A DNA stretch of 64,000 bases from Leucobacter musarum subsp. musarum (GCF_001273845.1 NZ_JHBW01000062.1:124001-188000), one strand, 5' to 3'; shown: positions 1 through 9,313, numbered from the stretch's first letter. Translations and numbers: made by a program. The notes: generated from the sequence alone by a model not told the origin.

Positions 1-369
1 ATGCGCGCGCTGCACTTTCTCATCGTCGCCGGCAACACCGACGTGCTCCCGACGCCGGGCGCGATCGCCGCGCACCTCGGCATCTCGAGCGCCTCGACGA
101 CGAAACTGCTCGACCGTCTTGAGCGCGGCGGGCACATTTCGCGAGAGCGGCATCCCGAGGATCGCCGAGCGCTCGTGATCCGCATCACTCCCGACACCCA
201 CGACGCAGCCAAGCGCACCGTCGGCCAGCAGCAGGCGAATCGCTTCAACGCGGCGGCCCGACTCACGTCAGAGGAGCGCGCGGTCGTCGAGCACTTCTTG
301 CGCGACATGACCCGAGAAATCGACATCAGCGGCGTCGAATGGGCCGAGGCGGCAGAAGCGGCCGGTTAA
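1..369 (+). CDS. MarR-family transcriptional regulator (5' end outside window)
   Basis: The 122 visible residues form a winged helix-turn-helix of the MarR type. The HTH spans residues 20-42 (GAIAAHLGISSASTTKLLDR) and the wing carries the family RHPEDRR signature. MarR proteins normally have 35-45 residues before this point that form the dimer interface, so the gene almost certainly starts upstream of position 1 and the ATG at 1 is probably internal. It converges on the zinc chaperone gene aztD, so nothing here identifies its target. Family assignment is secure; the ligand and regulon are unknown. Confidence 0.85.
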   Translation: MRALHFLIVAGNTDVLPTPGAIAAHLGISSASTTKLLDRLERGGHISRERHPEDRRALVIRITPDTHDAAKRTVGQQQANRFNAAARLTSEERAVVEHFLRDMTREIDISGVEWAEAAEAAG

Positions 370-415
370 CCGCCGCGCCTGCTGCGCCGCTTCGCTTTGC
401 CTGACTGCCGGCAAC

Positions 416-490
416 CACCGAATCGGTGTCACTGTGTGCTGCGCGGTGCCCGATTTGGACTCACACTGCGACACAAATTGACACCGATTC
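416..490. repeat. Long hyphenated inverted repeat between convergent genes
   Basis: The 165-base gap between the MarR gene and aztD holds no gene. It holds an inverted repeat with perfect 12-base arms, GAATCGGTGTCA (420-431) and TGACACCGATTC (479-490). The left arm sits in a 13-base palindrome, CACCGAATCGGTG (416-428). It lies tail-to-tail between two genes and may end transcription from both sides, but it has no T tract. The arm sequence recurs in the hairpin at 14474-14536. Confidence 0.6.
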
Positions 491-534
491 AGGGCTGGGG
501 TTGAGCCATTACGGCCGAGGCCGGCGCCGCCCGA

Positions 535-1761
535 TCAGTGCTCGCCGAGCGCGACCGCGAACTCGTTCGGCGTGTGGTCGAGCTCGGCGGTCGCGGTGAT
601 CTTGCCGCTGCGCAGATCGACCGCGTGCACGGCGTTGGCTGCGGGGTCGGTCAGGTACGCTGTGTCGCCGTCGCCGACGATCGTGGGGTGCGCATCCTGC
701 CACTCGGCGGGCCCTTCCCAAGCGTCGATGACGGGGAACTCGTTCACGAGCTTGCCCGTCTCGGGGTCGAGCACGTGGATCGATCCGTCGGTCGACAGAA
801 TGTAGGCGAGATCGTCGGCCCCGCGGGTGACATCACGGTAGGTGAATCGCACGTTCTCGGGCAGGTCGACGACCTCGAACTGTTCGGTCGCCGTGTTGAT
901 CAGCGTAACGGCGCTCAGCAGGTAGCCCTCGGCGTCGGGGTCCGTCTTGTAGTCGCCGACCACGATCGGGCTGGTCTCTGAGACGTAAGCGTTACCCATG
1001 CGGCCGTAAGCGTCGGGCGCATCGAGCTTCGTGAAGGTGCCGTCCGCGAAGAGCAGCGCACCGTCTTCGCAGCCGAAGATGACGGCCTCGTCGGCCGCGG
1101 TGCCCTCGCCGTGGATGCCCGGGCACTGGTCGCTCGAGGTGATCTCGTGCCAGTGGTCGTCGTGGGGCTCCAGTGCGACCGCCCCGGTGCGCGCGGTTTC
1201 GTCGCCGACGGTGGTCAGCAGCGTGCCGTCTTCGAGTTCGATCGAGACCCCGTGGTGCGGGTGCTCGGCAGTGTACGTGACCGCCTCGGGCAGCGCGCCG
1301 TCGGCGTGCGCCAGGTCATGCGTGTCGAAGACCGTAGTTTCGCCGGCGCCGTCGTCGAACAGCACGGTCTTGCCGCCGTGGCGCACGACGTGGCCCGCTG
1401 CCGAGGCCTCGACGACCAGGTCGGTGAGGGCGGGCTCCGCGGTGTCGAGCAGCTGGAACCCCTGGGAGGTGGTGACGAAGAGGTGGCGGCCATCGCCGGC
1501 GGCGTTCAGACGGGTGAACTCCTCGCTGTCGAACTCCTCGATGACGTCGAGGGTGTCGGCGTCGAGCACGGCGATGCCGCCGTTGTACGAGACGGCGACG
1601 CGGCGGTCGTCGCCGTGCGCCCCCTCGGCGCTGCTCGAGGCGCTGGGTGAGGCGTCGTCGGCCGCGGCGTCACCGGCAGTGCTGGCCGAGCAGCCGGTCG
1701 CGAGAAGCGCGAGCCCGAGCAGCGCTGCGGGAGCCCCGAATCGGAGGTGTCGTCGGGTCAT
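535..1761 (-). CDS. aztD: Zinc metallochaperone AztD (secreted lipoprotein)
   Basis: This 408-residue beta-propeller lipoprotein is expected to deliver zinc to the binding protein AztC outside the membrane. It has a signal peptide with lipobox Cys24. Likely zinc ligands are clustered: HPHHG at 167-171, HDDHWH at 200-205 and CPGIHGEG at 213-220, with a second Cys at 231. It is last in the run aztB-aztD2-aztC-aztD, 41 bases after aztC, so it is probably co-transcribed and under the same Zur control. A second AztD-like gene lies upstream in the same run, which is unusual. The family assignment rests on gene context plus these His/Cys motifs; the identity of each ligand is inferred. Confidence 0.85.
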   Translation of the reverse strand: MTRRHLRFGAPAALLGLALLATGCSASTAGDAAADDASPSASSSAEGAHGDDRRVAVSYNGGIAVLDADTLDVIEEFDSEEFTRLNAAGDGRHLFVTTSQGFQLLDTAEPALTDLVVEASAAGHVVRHGGKTVLFDDGAGETTVFDTHDLAHADGALPEAVTYTAEHPHHGVSIELEDGTLLTTVGDETARTGAVALEPHDDHWHEITSSDQCPGIHGEGTAADEAVIFGCEDGALLFADGTFTKLDAPDAYGRMGNAYVSETSPIVVGDYKTDPDAEGYLLSAVTLINTATEQFEVVDLPENVRFTYRDVTRGADDLAYILSTDGSIHVLDPETGKLVNEFPVIDAWEGPAEWQDAHPTIVGDGDTAYLTDPAANAVHAVDLRSGKITATAELDHTPNEFAVALGEH

Positions 1762-1802
1762 GGTGGTGTCCTGCTTTCTGTGGTGTGGTGTTACTGGTGA
1801 GG

Positions 1803-2771
1803 TCAGGGGGAGAGCCCGGTGGCGATGCGCTCAGTGTTGGCGCGCATCATCTCGAGGTAGGACTCGGCGCCGCCGCCCGGTTGCGTGAGCGATTCGGTGA
1901 AGAGTTCTTCGACCGCCACGTCGAGATCGGCTTCGCTTGCGAGCACCTGCACGAGGCGGTCGGGCTGCGATGACTCGGCGAAGATCGTGGAGACCCCCGC
2001 TTCGGTGATGGCGTCGCTCAGGTGCTGCAGGTCGGCGGCGCTCGGGGCGGCGAGTGTCGTGCCACCGGGAATCACGGCGCCGACGATGCGGAAGTCGTAG
2101 CGCTCGGCGAGGTACCCGAAGACGTGATGGTTCGTGACGAGGGCCCGGTGATCCTGCGGGATCGCCGCGAACGCCTGCGTCATCTCGGCGTCGAGCGCCG
2201 TCAGCGACACCCGATAGGCGTCGGCCGAAGCACTGAGCTCAGAGCGATCGATGCCGGGGAGCGACGCGGCACGCTGCTCGAGCGCGTCGACGACGTCGAT
2301 GACGGTGTTCGGATCGGTCCAGAAGTGCGGGTCGGGGGTGCCCGCCGCGTCTCCGGAGGCGTAGGGCAAGGCGGTGATGGCGTCGCCCGCGACGAACTGC
2401 TCGGCGCCAGCCTCGGCTGCGCGGTCGAGATGCTGCTGCAGGCCTTCTTCGAGCCCGAGCCCGCTTGAGACGACGAGGTCGGCGTCGCCGAGCAGCGCTG
2501 CCTCAGGCGCCGAGATCTCGAACGAGTGCGGGTCGGCGTTCGGCTGCATCAGTGTTGTGATCTCGGCCTGATCGCCCAGCACTTCGCCAACGATGTCGCC
2601 GAGGATGTTCGTCGTGACGACGACGTGGGCACGCGCGTCACTGTCGTCGCCTGTCGCGGCCGTACTGCTGCAGCCGGCGGTCGCGGCCGCTGCGAGTAGC
2701 GCCCCGACGCCGAGCACCGTGAGGGCGGCGCGCCCACGCAAGCCGGTGCGCCCGCGCGCCGAGCCCCTCAT
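1803..2771 (-). CDS. aztC: Zinc ABC transporter substrate-binding lipoprotein AztC
   Basis: The 322-residue protein is a cluster A-I (ZnuA/TroA type) metal-binding protein that captures Zn2+ and hands it to the AztB permease. It has a signal sequence with lipobox Cys34. The three His ligands of the family are visible: H82 in PHSFE, H149 in PDPHFW and H215/H216 in NHHVFGYL. The fourth carboxylate lies in the C-terminal ELFTESL region. It lacks the long His-rich loop of ZnuA, as is typical of AztC proteins that depend on AztD. Its ATG overlaps the stop of the upstream gene (bases 2768-2771), indicating translational coupling. Confidence 0.9.
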   Translation of the reverse strand: MRGSARGRTGLRGRAALTVLGVGALLAAAATAGCSSTAATGDDSDARAHVVVTTNILGDIVGEVLGDQAEITTLMQPNADPHSFEISAPEAALLGDADLVVSSGLGLEEGLQQHLDRAAEAGAEQFVAGDAITALPYASGDAAGTPDPHFWTDPNTVIDVVDALEQRAASLPGIDRSELSASADAYRVSLTALDAEMTQAFAAIPQDHRALVTNHHVFGYLAERYDFRIVGAVIPGGTTLAAPSAADLQHLSDAITEAGVSTIFAESSQPDRLVQVLASEADLDVAVEELFTESLTQPGGGAESYLEMMRANTERIATGLSP

Positions 2772-4072
2772 CGCCCCGTCTCCACGAGGAAGGCGGCGTC
2801 GACCGCGGGGGTCAGCGTGCGAGCGACGCGCGCGCCGTCGGCGTAGTCGATTTCGAAGACGTCGCCCGACGCGGGGTCGTTGACGTAGGCGCGCTGGGCG
2901 TCGACGGTGAGCGAGACCTCCGCGGCGGAGGCAGACGAGGCCGTCGACAGGCCGCTGACGAGTGGCGACGAGACACCGAGGCTTGCGCCCGTAGCGTCGA
3001 GCACGGCGACTGCGCCGGCCGGGGTCAGGGTGACGATGCGCTCCGCTTCGTCGTCGACCGCGGTCGCGGCGATCGGACGTTCAGCTGTGCCGACCCAGGT
3101 CCATGACCGCTCGCGGGTGTCGAGCAGCCAGACGCCCGAGTCGGTGCCGAGGCCGGCCACAGTGGGCCGCCCCTTGCGCGCCGAGAATTCGGTCGCGGGC
3201 GCGGCGGCGCCGCTCGGGTACGCAACTTTCTCGAGGTCGACCGCGCCATCGGGGCTTGCGGTCGCGAGCACGGCGCCGTCGGCGCACCCGACGACGACGG
3301 CGATGCGGGTCGTGATGGTGCCGGCTGCCGCGGGGCAGTCGATCGTCGCGAGGTCGGTGCCTTCGGCGTCGACGGCGCGCAGCGATGCGGCCGGGGTCTC
3401 GGCCGAGCCGCGCGGCTCGTCGGGGGTGCTCACCACGGCTCCGGTCCCCAGGGGTGCGATGATGCCACGATGGGGGCCGACGTCGAGACGCAGGGTCTCG
3501 ACGATCTCGCCCGACGCGAGCGCCGCATTGTCGAGCAGCACGGCTTCCCCGGACTCGGGGAAGAAGAGACCGGTGCCCCCGGCGGTCGCGAGCATGCCGG
3601 TCGCAACGGTGGCGATCCCGTCGCCGGCGATGCTGCCCGGCGCACCCGCGGCGGCGCGGTAGTAGTGGAAGTGGTCGACGTGATCCCACGTCCACGCCCC
3701 ACTGTCGATCACGTCGACGCCCGAATCGTCGGCGACGAACGCGTATCTGCCATCGGTGGTGACGCGCTGCGGAGCCCGCACGCGATCCAGCGTCGTCTCC
3801 GTGCCGTCGAGCAGGTCGAGCATCGCGACCTCACCGGAGCGGTCGATCGCGACGAGGTGCAGCGGCGGTTCGGGAGCCTCGGCGGCACCCGCGACGGCGC
3901 CGTGCCCGGGGGCCGTGTCGGCGTCGGATTCGGCTGGGCCTGACGGTTCGGTTGTTGCGGTGCCGGTGTGCGGCGTCGCAGATGCGGCGCAGCCAACCAG
4001 CAGCAGCGCGGCGAGCGCGGCGCCGGTGATGGCGAGCGGGCGGGGGCGGAGCGGGATCATCATGCCTTTCAT
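2768..4072 (-). CDS. Second, divergent AztD-like lipoprotein (AztD2)
   Basis: A 434-residue lipoprotein (lipobox LVGC, Cys28) with the same beta-propeller layout as AztD. Corresponding segments can be matched: the Cys pair 246/263 matches 213/231 of AztD, and GPHRGIIAPL matches HPHHGVSIEL. The metal sites differ. It has its own cluster DHVDHFHYYR (131-137), but the HDDHWH stretch is gone and CPGIHGEG is replaced by CPAAAGTI. It overlaps both neighbours by four bases (aztB before, aztC after), so it sits in the middle of the zinc operon. Possible roles are a chaperone with a different affinity or partner, or a regulator of AztC loading. A zinc role is inferred from context. Confidence 0.8.
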   Translation of the reverse strand: MKGMMIPLRPRPLAITGAALAALLLVGCAASATPHTGTATTEPSGPAESDADTAPGHGAVAGAAEAPEPPLHLVAIDRSGEVAMLDLLDGTETTLDRVRAPQRVTTDGRYAFVADDSGVDVIDSGAWTWDHVDHFHYYRAAAGAPGSIAGDGIATVATGMLATAGGTGLFFPESGEAVLLDNAALASGEIVETLRLDVGPHRGIIAPLGTGAVVSTPDEPRGSAETPAASLRAVDAEGTDLATIDCPAAAGTITTRIAVVVGCADGAVLATASPDGAVDLEKVAYPSGAAAPATEFSARKGRPTVAGLGTDSGVWLLDTRERSWTWVGTAERPIAATAVDDEAERIVTLTPAGAVAVLDATGASLGVSSPLVSGLSTASSASAAEVSLTVDAQRAYVNDPASGDVFEIDYADGARVARTLTPAVDAAFLVETGR

Positions 4073-4974
4073 GGAGTGCGGGTGAAGTGAACGTGCGGCT
4101 CATGGGTGCGTGGTCGTGCGCGCACGGCGCGGGCGAGGCCGCCGGAGAGCGCGGCGAGCAGGATCGACGCTCCCGCGATCGATGCACCGGCAGCGGTCGC
4201 GAAGTGCCATGACGCCAACAGGCCGGCCGCGACGGCGAAGACGCCGAACACGGCCGCGAGGCACATGCGCGAGCTGATGCGTCGGGTCCACGGGCCTGCG
4301 GCGACCGCCGGTGCGAGCAGCAGCCCAACGACCAGCAACGAGCCGACGGCCTGGTACGAAGCGACGACTGCGAGCGTCACGAGCCCGACGAGCACGGTGT
4401 GTGCGAGGTCGGGGCGCAGGCCGAGCGCGGTGGCGATCCTCGGATCGAACGTGGCCGCCACGAACCGCCGGTGAAACAGCGCCGCGACGGTGACCGTGAC
4501 CGCGGCGGCGCCGGCGAGCAGCCAGAGATCGCCGCTGCGAATGGCGAGGATGTCGCCGAAGAGCATCGCCGTCGCATCGGTCGCGAAGCTGCGGGAGTGC
4601 GACACGATGATGACGCCGAGTGAGAGCATCGCGACGAAGAGCAGGCCGATCGTGGTGTCGGCCGAGAGGCGGCCGCGCCGCTGCAACCAGCCGATGAGGG
4701 CGCTCATCGCGACGGCACTGACGGCCGCGCCGGCGATCGCGGGGGCGCCGATCACCGTGGCGAGCGCCACTCCGGGGAGCATGCCGTGTCCGAGTGCCTC
4801 TCCGAGAAACGCCATGCCGCGGATGACCACCCACGTGCCGACCACCCCGCAGATCACGGCGACGAGGGCGCCGCCGAGCAGGGCGCGCAGCACGAAGTCC
4901 GCCGAGAACGCGGCGAAGAATGCGGCGAACGGCGAGGCGGCAGCGGCCGGCGGCACGAGGGCGGAGGTGAGCAC
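4069..4974 (-). CDS. aztB: Zinc ABC transporter permease AztB
   Basis: This 301-residue polytopic permease belongs to the ABC-3 (ZnuB/TroB) family. About eight or nine hydrophobic segments span residues 25-285, with the family EALGHGMLPGVALA segment near residue 60. It should form the membrane channel of the zinc importer with AztA and AztC. The C-terminal tail is His-rich (THEPHVHF), which could bind metal in the cytoplasm. It is the first gene of the leftward operon. Its start is only about 20 bases from the Zur box, so the operon promoter should be directly repressed when zinc is plentiful. Confidence 0.9.
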   Translation of the reverse strand: MLTSALVPPAAAASPFAAFFAAFSADFVLRALLGGALVAVICGVVGTWVVIRGMAFLGEALGHGMLPGVALATVIGAPAIAGAAVSAVAMSALIGWLQRRGRLSADTTIGLLFVAMLSLGVIIVSHSRSFATDATAMLFGDILAIRSGDLWLLAGAAAVTVTVAALFHRRFVAATFDPRIATALGLRPDLAHTVLVGLVTLAVVASYQAVGSLLVVGLLLAPAVAAGPWTRRISSRMCLAAVFGVFAVAAGLLASWHFATAAGASIAGASILLAALSGGLARAVRARPRTHEPHVHFTRTP

Positions 4975-4994
4975 TCGGCCATCCTATTCATAAA

Positions 4995-5009
4995 TGAGAA
5001 TCATTATCA
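4995..5009. promoter_or_regulatory. Zur box between divergent aztA and aztB
   Basis: The palindrome TGAGAATCATTATCA has the form TGA-n-AAT-n-ATT-n-TCA, which matches the Fur/Zur-type operator of Actinobacteria. It sits in the 55-base gap between the start codons of aztB (leftward) and aztA (rightward), placed to control both. A TAGACT hexamer at 5018-5023 could be the aztA -10, leaving almost no leader. Confidence 0.8.
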
Positions 5010-5029
5010 AAACGAGGTAGACTCGATCT

Positions 5030-5707
5030 ATGCCCATTTCCGACCAGATCATCGCCGAGCAGGTGCACGTCAGCATCGACGGGCGCCCCATTCTGAACGA
5101 CATCACGGTCCGCATCGCCCGAGGCGCGGTGACCGTGATCATGGGCCCGAACGGTGCCGGCAAATCCACCCTGCTCGAAGTGCTCGCCGGCGTGCGCCCG
5201 GCCACCCGCGGCACGATCACCCGCGCCGGCTCGGTGGCGCTCGTGGTGCAGCGCATCGCCGCACCTGATGCGCTGCCGATCACCGTGGGCGAGGTCGTCG
5301 CAATGGGCACCTGGGGGAGGGGCCGCACCGGCGGCCGCGATCGGCGCACGAGGGTCGCCGCGGCCCTCGACCGGGTTGCGCTCGCCGACCTGGTGGATCG
5401 CCCGTTCTCGGCGCTCTCCGGCGGGCAGCGGCAGCGCGCGCTCCTGGCCCAGGGCATCGCCGGGGGTGCCGACATCTTCTGCCTCGACGAGCCGGCGACC
5501 GGGCTCGACACCGCCAGCCGCGAGCGCACCCAGCGCCTGCTCGAGGCGGAGGCCGCGCGCGGTGCCGCAGTCGTGTGCGTGACGCATGACCCCGACGCGA
5601 TCGCCAGCGCCGACGTCGTGCTGCGCCTCGAGAGCGGGTGCCTCGTCGAGACGCGCAGCGCAAGTGCCATGGCAGTGCCGCCTAGACTGGAGCACACGCT
5701 CGGTTGA
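5030..5707 (+). CDS. aztA: Zinc ABC transporter ATP-binding protein AztA
   Basis: A 225-residue ABC ATPase that should power zinc import with AztB and AztC. It shows Walker A GPNGAGKST, signature [14 protein letters not shown] and Walker B FCLDEPATGLD, followed by the switch His in CVTHD. It is transcribed divergently from aztB across a Zur box, so both halves of the importer are likely controlled together. No clear Shine-Dalgarno sequence precedes the ATG and the candidate -10 lies about 7 bases upstream, so a leaderless transcript is possible. Confidence 0.9.
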   Translation: MPISDQIIAEQVHVSIDGRPILNDITVRIARGAVTVIMGPNGAGKSTLLEVLAGVRPATRGTITRAGSVALVVQRIAAPDALPITVGEVVAMGTWGRGRTGGRDRRTRVAAALDRVALADLVDRPFSALSGGQRQRALLAQGIAGGADIFCLDEPATGLDTASRERTQRLLEAEAARGAAVVCVTHDPDAIASADVVLRLESGCLVETRSASAMAVPPRLEHTLG

Positions 5708-5793
5708 GCCTGCAGCGGCCGAACGCTCTGCAGCTTCGCCAATATGGCTAAGGCCGGGGCGAAGCAGCAGAGAGAAGAGGTGTGGCGAATCCG

Positions 5794-6918
<1,125 letters not shown>

Positions 6919-7059
6919 TCTCGCGCTGACAGATCCGTCTCACGCTGGTCCGCTGCGTGTGCTGATTCGCCCTGCGCATCGCGGGCCGCAGGCTCCGCGC
7001 GTCGCGCGCGAGATACCAGAAGCCCACCGAGGGCTGTCGCAGAGTTCAGAAGTCACAGT

Positions 7060-7074
7060 GTCACGCGGCGTGAC
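7060..7074. promoter_or_regulatory. Operator-like palindrome upstream of DoxX gene
   Basis: GTCACGC-G-GCGTGAC is a perfect 7+1+7 palindrome 52 bases before the doxX start, in an otherwise featureless 208-base gap after alr. Placement and symmetry suggest a repressor site for the DoxX gene. The regulator is not identifiable here. Confidence 0.45.
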
Positions 7075-7126
7075 GCTCCTAGCGTGGAGTGGTCACCTGC
7101 CGACGCACAGAAAGTGAGCTTCACTC

Positions 7127-7576
7127 ATGCCCCGACAGTCCGCCTCGACGGCCAACGCCACCTCAGTCTCCTGGGGCATTCTCGTCATTCGTATCGCGCT
7201 CGGAGTCGTGTTCACCGCGCACGGCGCGCAGAAGCTCTTCGAATACACGCTGGCGGGTACCGTCGAATCGTTCGGCAGCATTGGCGCTCCGCTTCCCGAG
7301 ATCACGGCACCCCTGGTCGCGTTCTTGGAGTTCGGCGGCGGCATCCTGCTCATTGCAGGCCTGTTCACCCGACTCGTCGCGATCCTGCTCGCCATCGATA
7401 TGGTCGTCGCAATCGCTCTCGTGCACGCACAGGCTGGGTTCTGGGTCGGCGAGGGCGGCTACGAATTCGTCGCCCTGCTCGGCGCAGCGGCACTCGGGCT
7501 GGCGTTTGCGGGCGCCGGGCGCATCTCGCTCGACGGAGCGGTGCTGCGGGGCCGCATTCCGGCCTGGGTGGCCTAG
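7127..7576 (+). CDS. DoxX-family membrane protein
   Basis: A 149-residue protein with four hydrophobic segments. It has the DoxX family features RIALGVVFTAHGAQKLFEY in the first helix and EFGGGILLIAGLFTRLVAI in the second. DoxX proteins are small integral membrane proteins linked in other organisms to redox or oxidant stress complexes, and no enzymatic role is established for most. ATG 7127 is preceded by a GAAAGTGAG purine stretch. A palindrome at 7060-7074 suggests regulated expression. Confidence 0.85.
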   Translation: MPRQSASTANATSVSWGILVIRIALGVVFTAHGAQKLFEYTLAGTVESFGSIGAPLPEITAPLVAFLEFGGGILLIAGLFTRLVAILLAIDMVVAIALVHAQAGFWVGEGGYEFVALLGAAALGLAFAGAGRISLDGAVLRGRIPAWVA

Positions 7577-7593
7577 CGCATGCGTCCGTGAGC

Positions 7594-7848
7594 TCAGCCG
7601 GGGGCAGTCTCATCTGCGTGCTGAGATGCCTGGCGGCTGAGTTCACACGCCAGACGCACGTACTCCTGCGCGAGCCGCAGATCACCCGCAGCGAATTCGG
7701 CCAGCGCATGATCGAGCGCTGAGCGGGTGCCCGGCGATTGACGTTCGCGAATCCAATCGAGATTGCAGCCGGAGACCCGGGATTCGTGCGTCAGTGCGAT
7801 CTGTAGGGCCTCCGAAGGGGTGGCGGGCCGGTCGTCATGAGGGATCAT
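7594..7848 (-). CDS. Small helical protein, paralogous to the divergent neighbour at 8182
   Basis: An 84-residue protein of unknown function. The start at 7848 is chosen because AAAGGA lies 8 bases upstream; a longer frame to 8496 lacks a signal and runs through the neighbouring genes. The C-terminal half reads as two amphipathic helices, with the pattern HAxAxxxxGDxxxAxxYxxLACxL at residues 48-70. The same pattern ends the protein at 8182-8484 on the other strand. The two genes diverge around a 21-base palindrome. The helix pair resembles a TPR or adaptor hairpin and suggests a small protein-binding module, but no role can be assigned. Confidence 0.7.
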   Translation of the reverse strand: MIPHDDRPATPSEALQIALTHESRVSGCNLDWIRERQSPGTRSALDHALAEFAAGDLRLAQEYVRLACELSRQASQHADETAPG

Positions 7849-7913
7849 CGCGTCGTCCTTTCGACAGTGAAATGCGGCTGCTGCCGACGGTAGGCGCGGC
7901 GGCGGTTTCGGTT

Positions 7914-7934
7914 CCTTATCCGATGCCGATAAGG
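7914..7934. promoter_or_regulatory. Operator-like inverted repeat between divergent small genes
   Basis: CCTTATC-N7-GATAAGG forms perfect 7-base arms in the 157-base gap between the divergent genes starting at 7848 and 8006. Its central position fits shared control of both transcripts. Confidence 0.5.
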
Positions 7935-8005
7935 CGAGGAAACCCGCGATCGGGGTGAACTGGGCACGCCGTTGATTCGGGCGGCGTGGAACCAGAGGAG
8001 CTCCC

Positions 8006-8185
8006 ATGCGGTGCAGAGAGATCGTGCTCGTCATCGGAGTCGTCGGCGTCGCGCTGGTCAGCGCGATCGTCATGGCGACCCTGCAGTTCGAGACCAGCCG
8101 GGGCGGCCCGCCGCCCGGTCGCGCACCCGGGCCGGAATGCGGTTCAGCTCGTGCGACGAGCGCCGGGATGCGGGGCGCCGCGTGA
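8006..8185 (+). CDS. 59-residue single-pass membrane protein
   Basis: A short gene with a good ribosome site (AGAGGAG, 5 bases before ATG 8006). The protein starts with two positive charges, then one hydrophobic helix (IVLVIGVVGVALVSAIVMA), then a Gly/Pro/Arg-rich tail. Its TGA overlaps the GTG of the next gene (GTGA, 8182-8185). Together with the ribosome site, this supports real translation and coupling. Function unknown. It could anchor the helical partner encoded next at the membrane. Confidence 0.6.
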   Translation: MRCREIVLVIGVVGVALVSAIVMATLQFETSRGGPPPGRAPGPECGSARATSAGMRGAA

Positions 8186-8484
8186 GCGACCGGATCGGGC
8201 CCGGCCGCGTCGATCGCGATCGCGATCGCGCGGAGCTGAAGCTCGCCGAGCGGTATCGGCGCCGTGACGCGCCCGCAACGCCCGCCGAGCGCTGGCAGTT
8301 GGAGGTCGCCCACGCCGCGGGGCACACCGACCTCACGTTGCGGCGCCTGCGACGCAACCAGCGGCGTGCGGTCGCGTCGGCGATCGCCCACGCCGACGCC
8401 TCGCTCAAGTGCGGAGACATCGTGCGTGCCGTGTCGTACCTCGAACTGGCCTGCGCCCTCGAAGACCGTGCGGAGGGGTACTGA
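8182..8484 (+). CDS. 100-residue helical protein, paralogue of 7594-7848
   Basis: GTG 8182 overlaps the stop of the 59-residue membrane protein gene, so it is probably translated by coupling. The N-terminal half is very basic and helical (DRDRDRAELKLAERYRRRD). The C-terminal end, HADASLKCGDIVRAVSYLEL followed by ACALE, matches the ending of the divergent gene at 7594-7848. Function unknown. The basic N-terminus could bind nucleic acid or lipid headgroups, which is speculation. Confidence 0.65.
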   Translation: MSDRIGPGRVDRDRDRAELKLAERYRRRDAPATPAERWQLEVAHAAGHTDLTLRRLRRNQRRAVASAIAHADASLKCGDIVRAVSYLELACALEDRAEGY

Positions 8485-8603
8485 ATGCGTCGACATTCCG
8501 CACGGTTTTGCCGCCGAAGGTGCCGATCAGGCGAGGCCGCGGCCCCGGCTGCACGATACTGGTGTGGTCGCGCATTGCGCGGCGCTGCACGACGGGAGGG
8601 CGC

Positions 8604-9254
8604 ATGACGCTGACACAGGCACTGATCGGTTTCGCGGCGGTCGCCGTGGTGCTGACCGTGATTCCGGGCATCGACACTACGCTCGTGCTGCGGGCGTCCC
8701 TGACTCGGGGTGTGCGTCATGCCGTGAGCACCGCGCTCGGCATCGGGCTTGGGGCGCTCATCTGGGGTGCGGCTGCGGCACTCGGGGCCACGGCGCTACT
8801 CGCCGCGTCGCGCACCGCGTATCTCGTTGTCGCGGCGGCGGGTACCGCCTACCTGCTGTATCTCGGCGTGAACCTGATCGTGCAGAGCCTGCGCTCGGGA
8901 TCGCACACGGCGTTCACCGCGGACGCGCCGACCGCGGTGTCGCCCTGGCGATCCTTCGCCGCCGGCATCACGACGAATCTGTTGAACCCGAAGGTCGGTG
9001 TCTTCTACATCGCGACGATTCCGCAGTTCATTCCGGCGGGCATGCCGGCGCTTGAAGGCGGGCTACTGCTGGCGGGGGTGCACGTGGCGATCAGCCTCGC
9101 GTGGTTCGCGCTCATCATCGGCGCGGCGAGCGTGGCACGGCGCTGGCTCGCGAACGCCCGCGCGATCCGCATCGTCGACCGCGTGGCCGGGTCGTTCCTG
9201 GTGCTGTTCGGAATCAAGCTGGCGTTCGACACCCGAAGCAAGTTCCTGGCGTAG
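8604..9254 (+). CDS. LysE/RhtB-family amino-acid exporter
   Basis: A 216-residue protein with five or six membrane helices and the LysE-family signatures VIPGIDTTLVLRASLTRG (residues 20-37) and TNLLNPKVGVFYIATIPQF in the middle. The family exports amino acids or related metabolites; the substrate cannot be told from sequence. ATG 8604 has GGGAGGG just upstream, and a GATACT hexamer some 40 bases before it is a candidate -10. It stands alone. Confidence 0.9.
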   Translation: MTLTQALIGFAAVAVVLTVIPGIDTTLVLRASLTRGVRHAVSTALGIGLGALIWGAAAALGATALLAASRTAYLVVAAAGTAYLLYLGVNLIVQSLRSGSHTAFTADAPTAVSPWRSFAAGITTNLLNPKVGVFYIATIPQFIPAGMPALEGGLLLAGVHVAISLAWFALIIGAASVARRWLANARAIRIVDRVAGSFLVLFGIKLAFDTRSKFLA

Positions 9255-9313
9255 CGTCCACCCGCCGTGCTAGACAGAGGGTCGGAACCCTCGATCGAAG
9301 GAGCACCCGCAGC

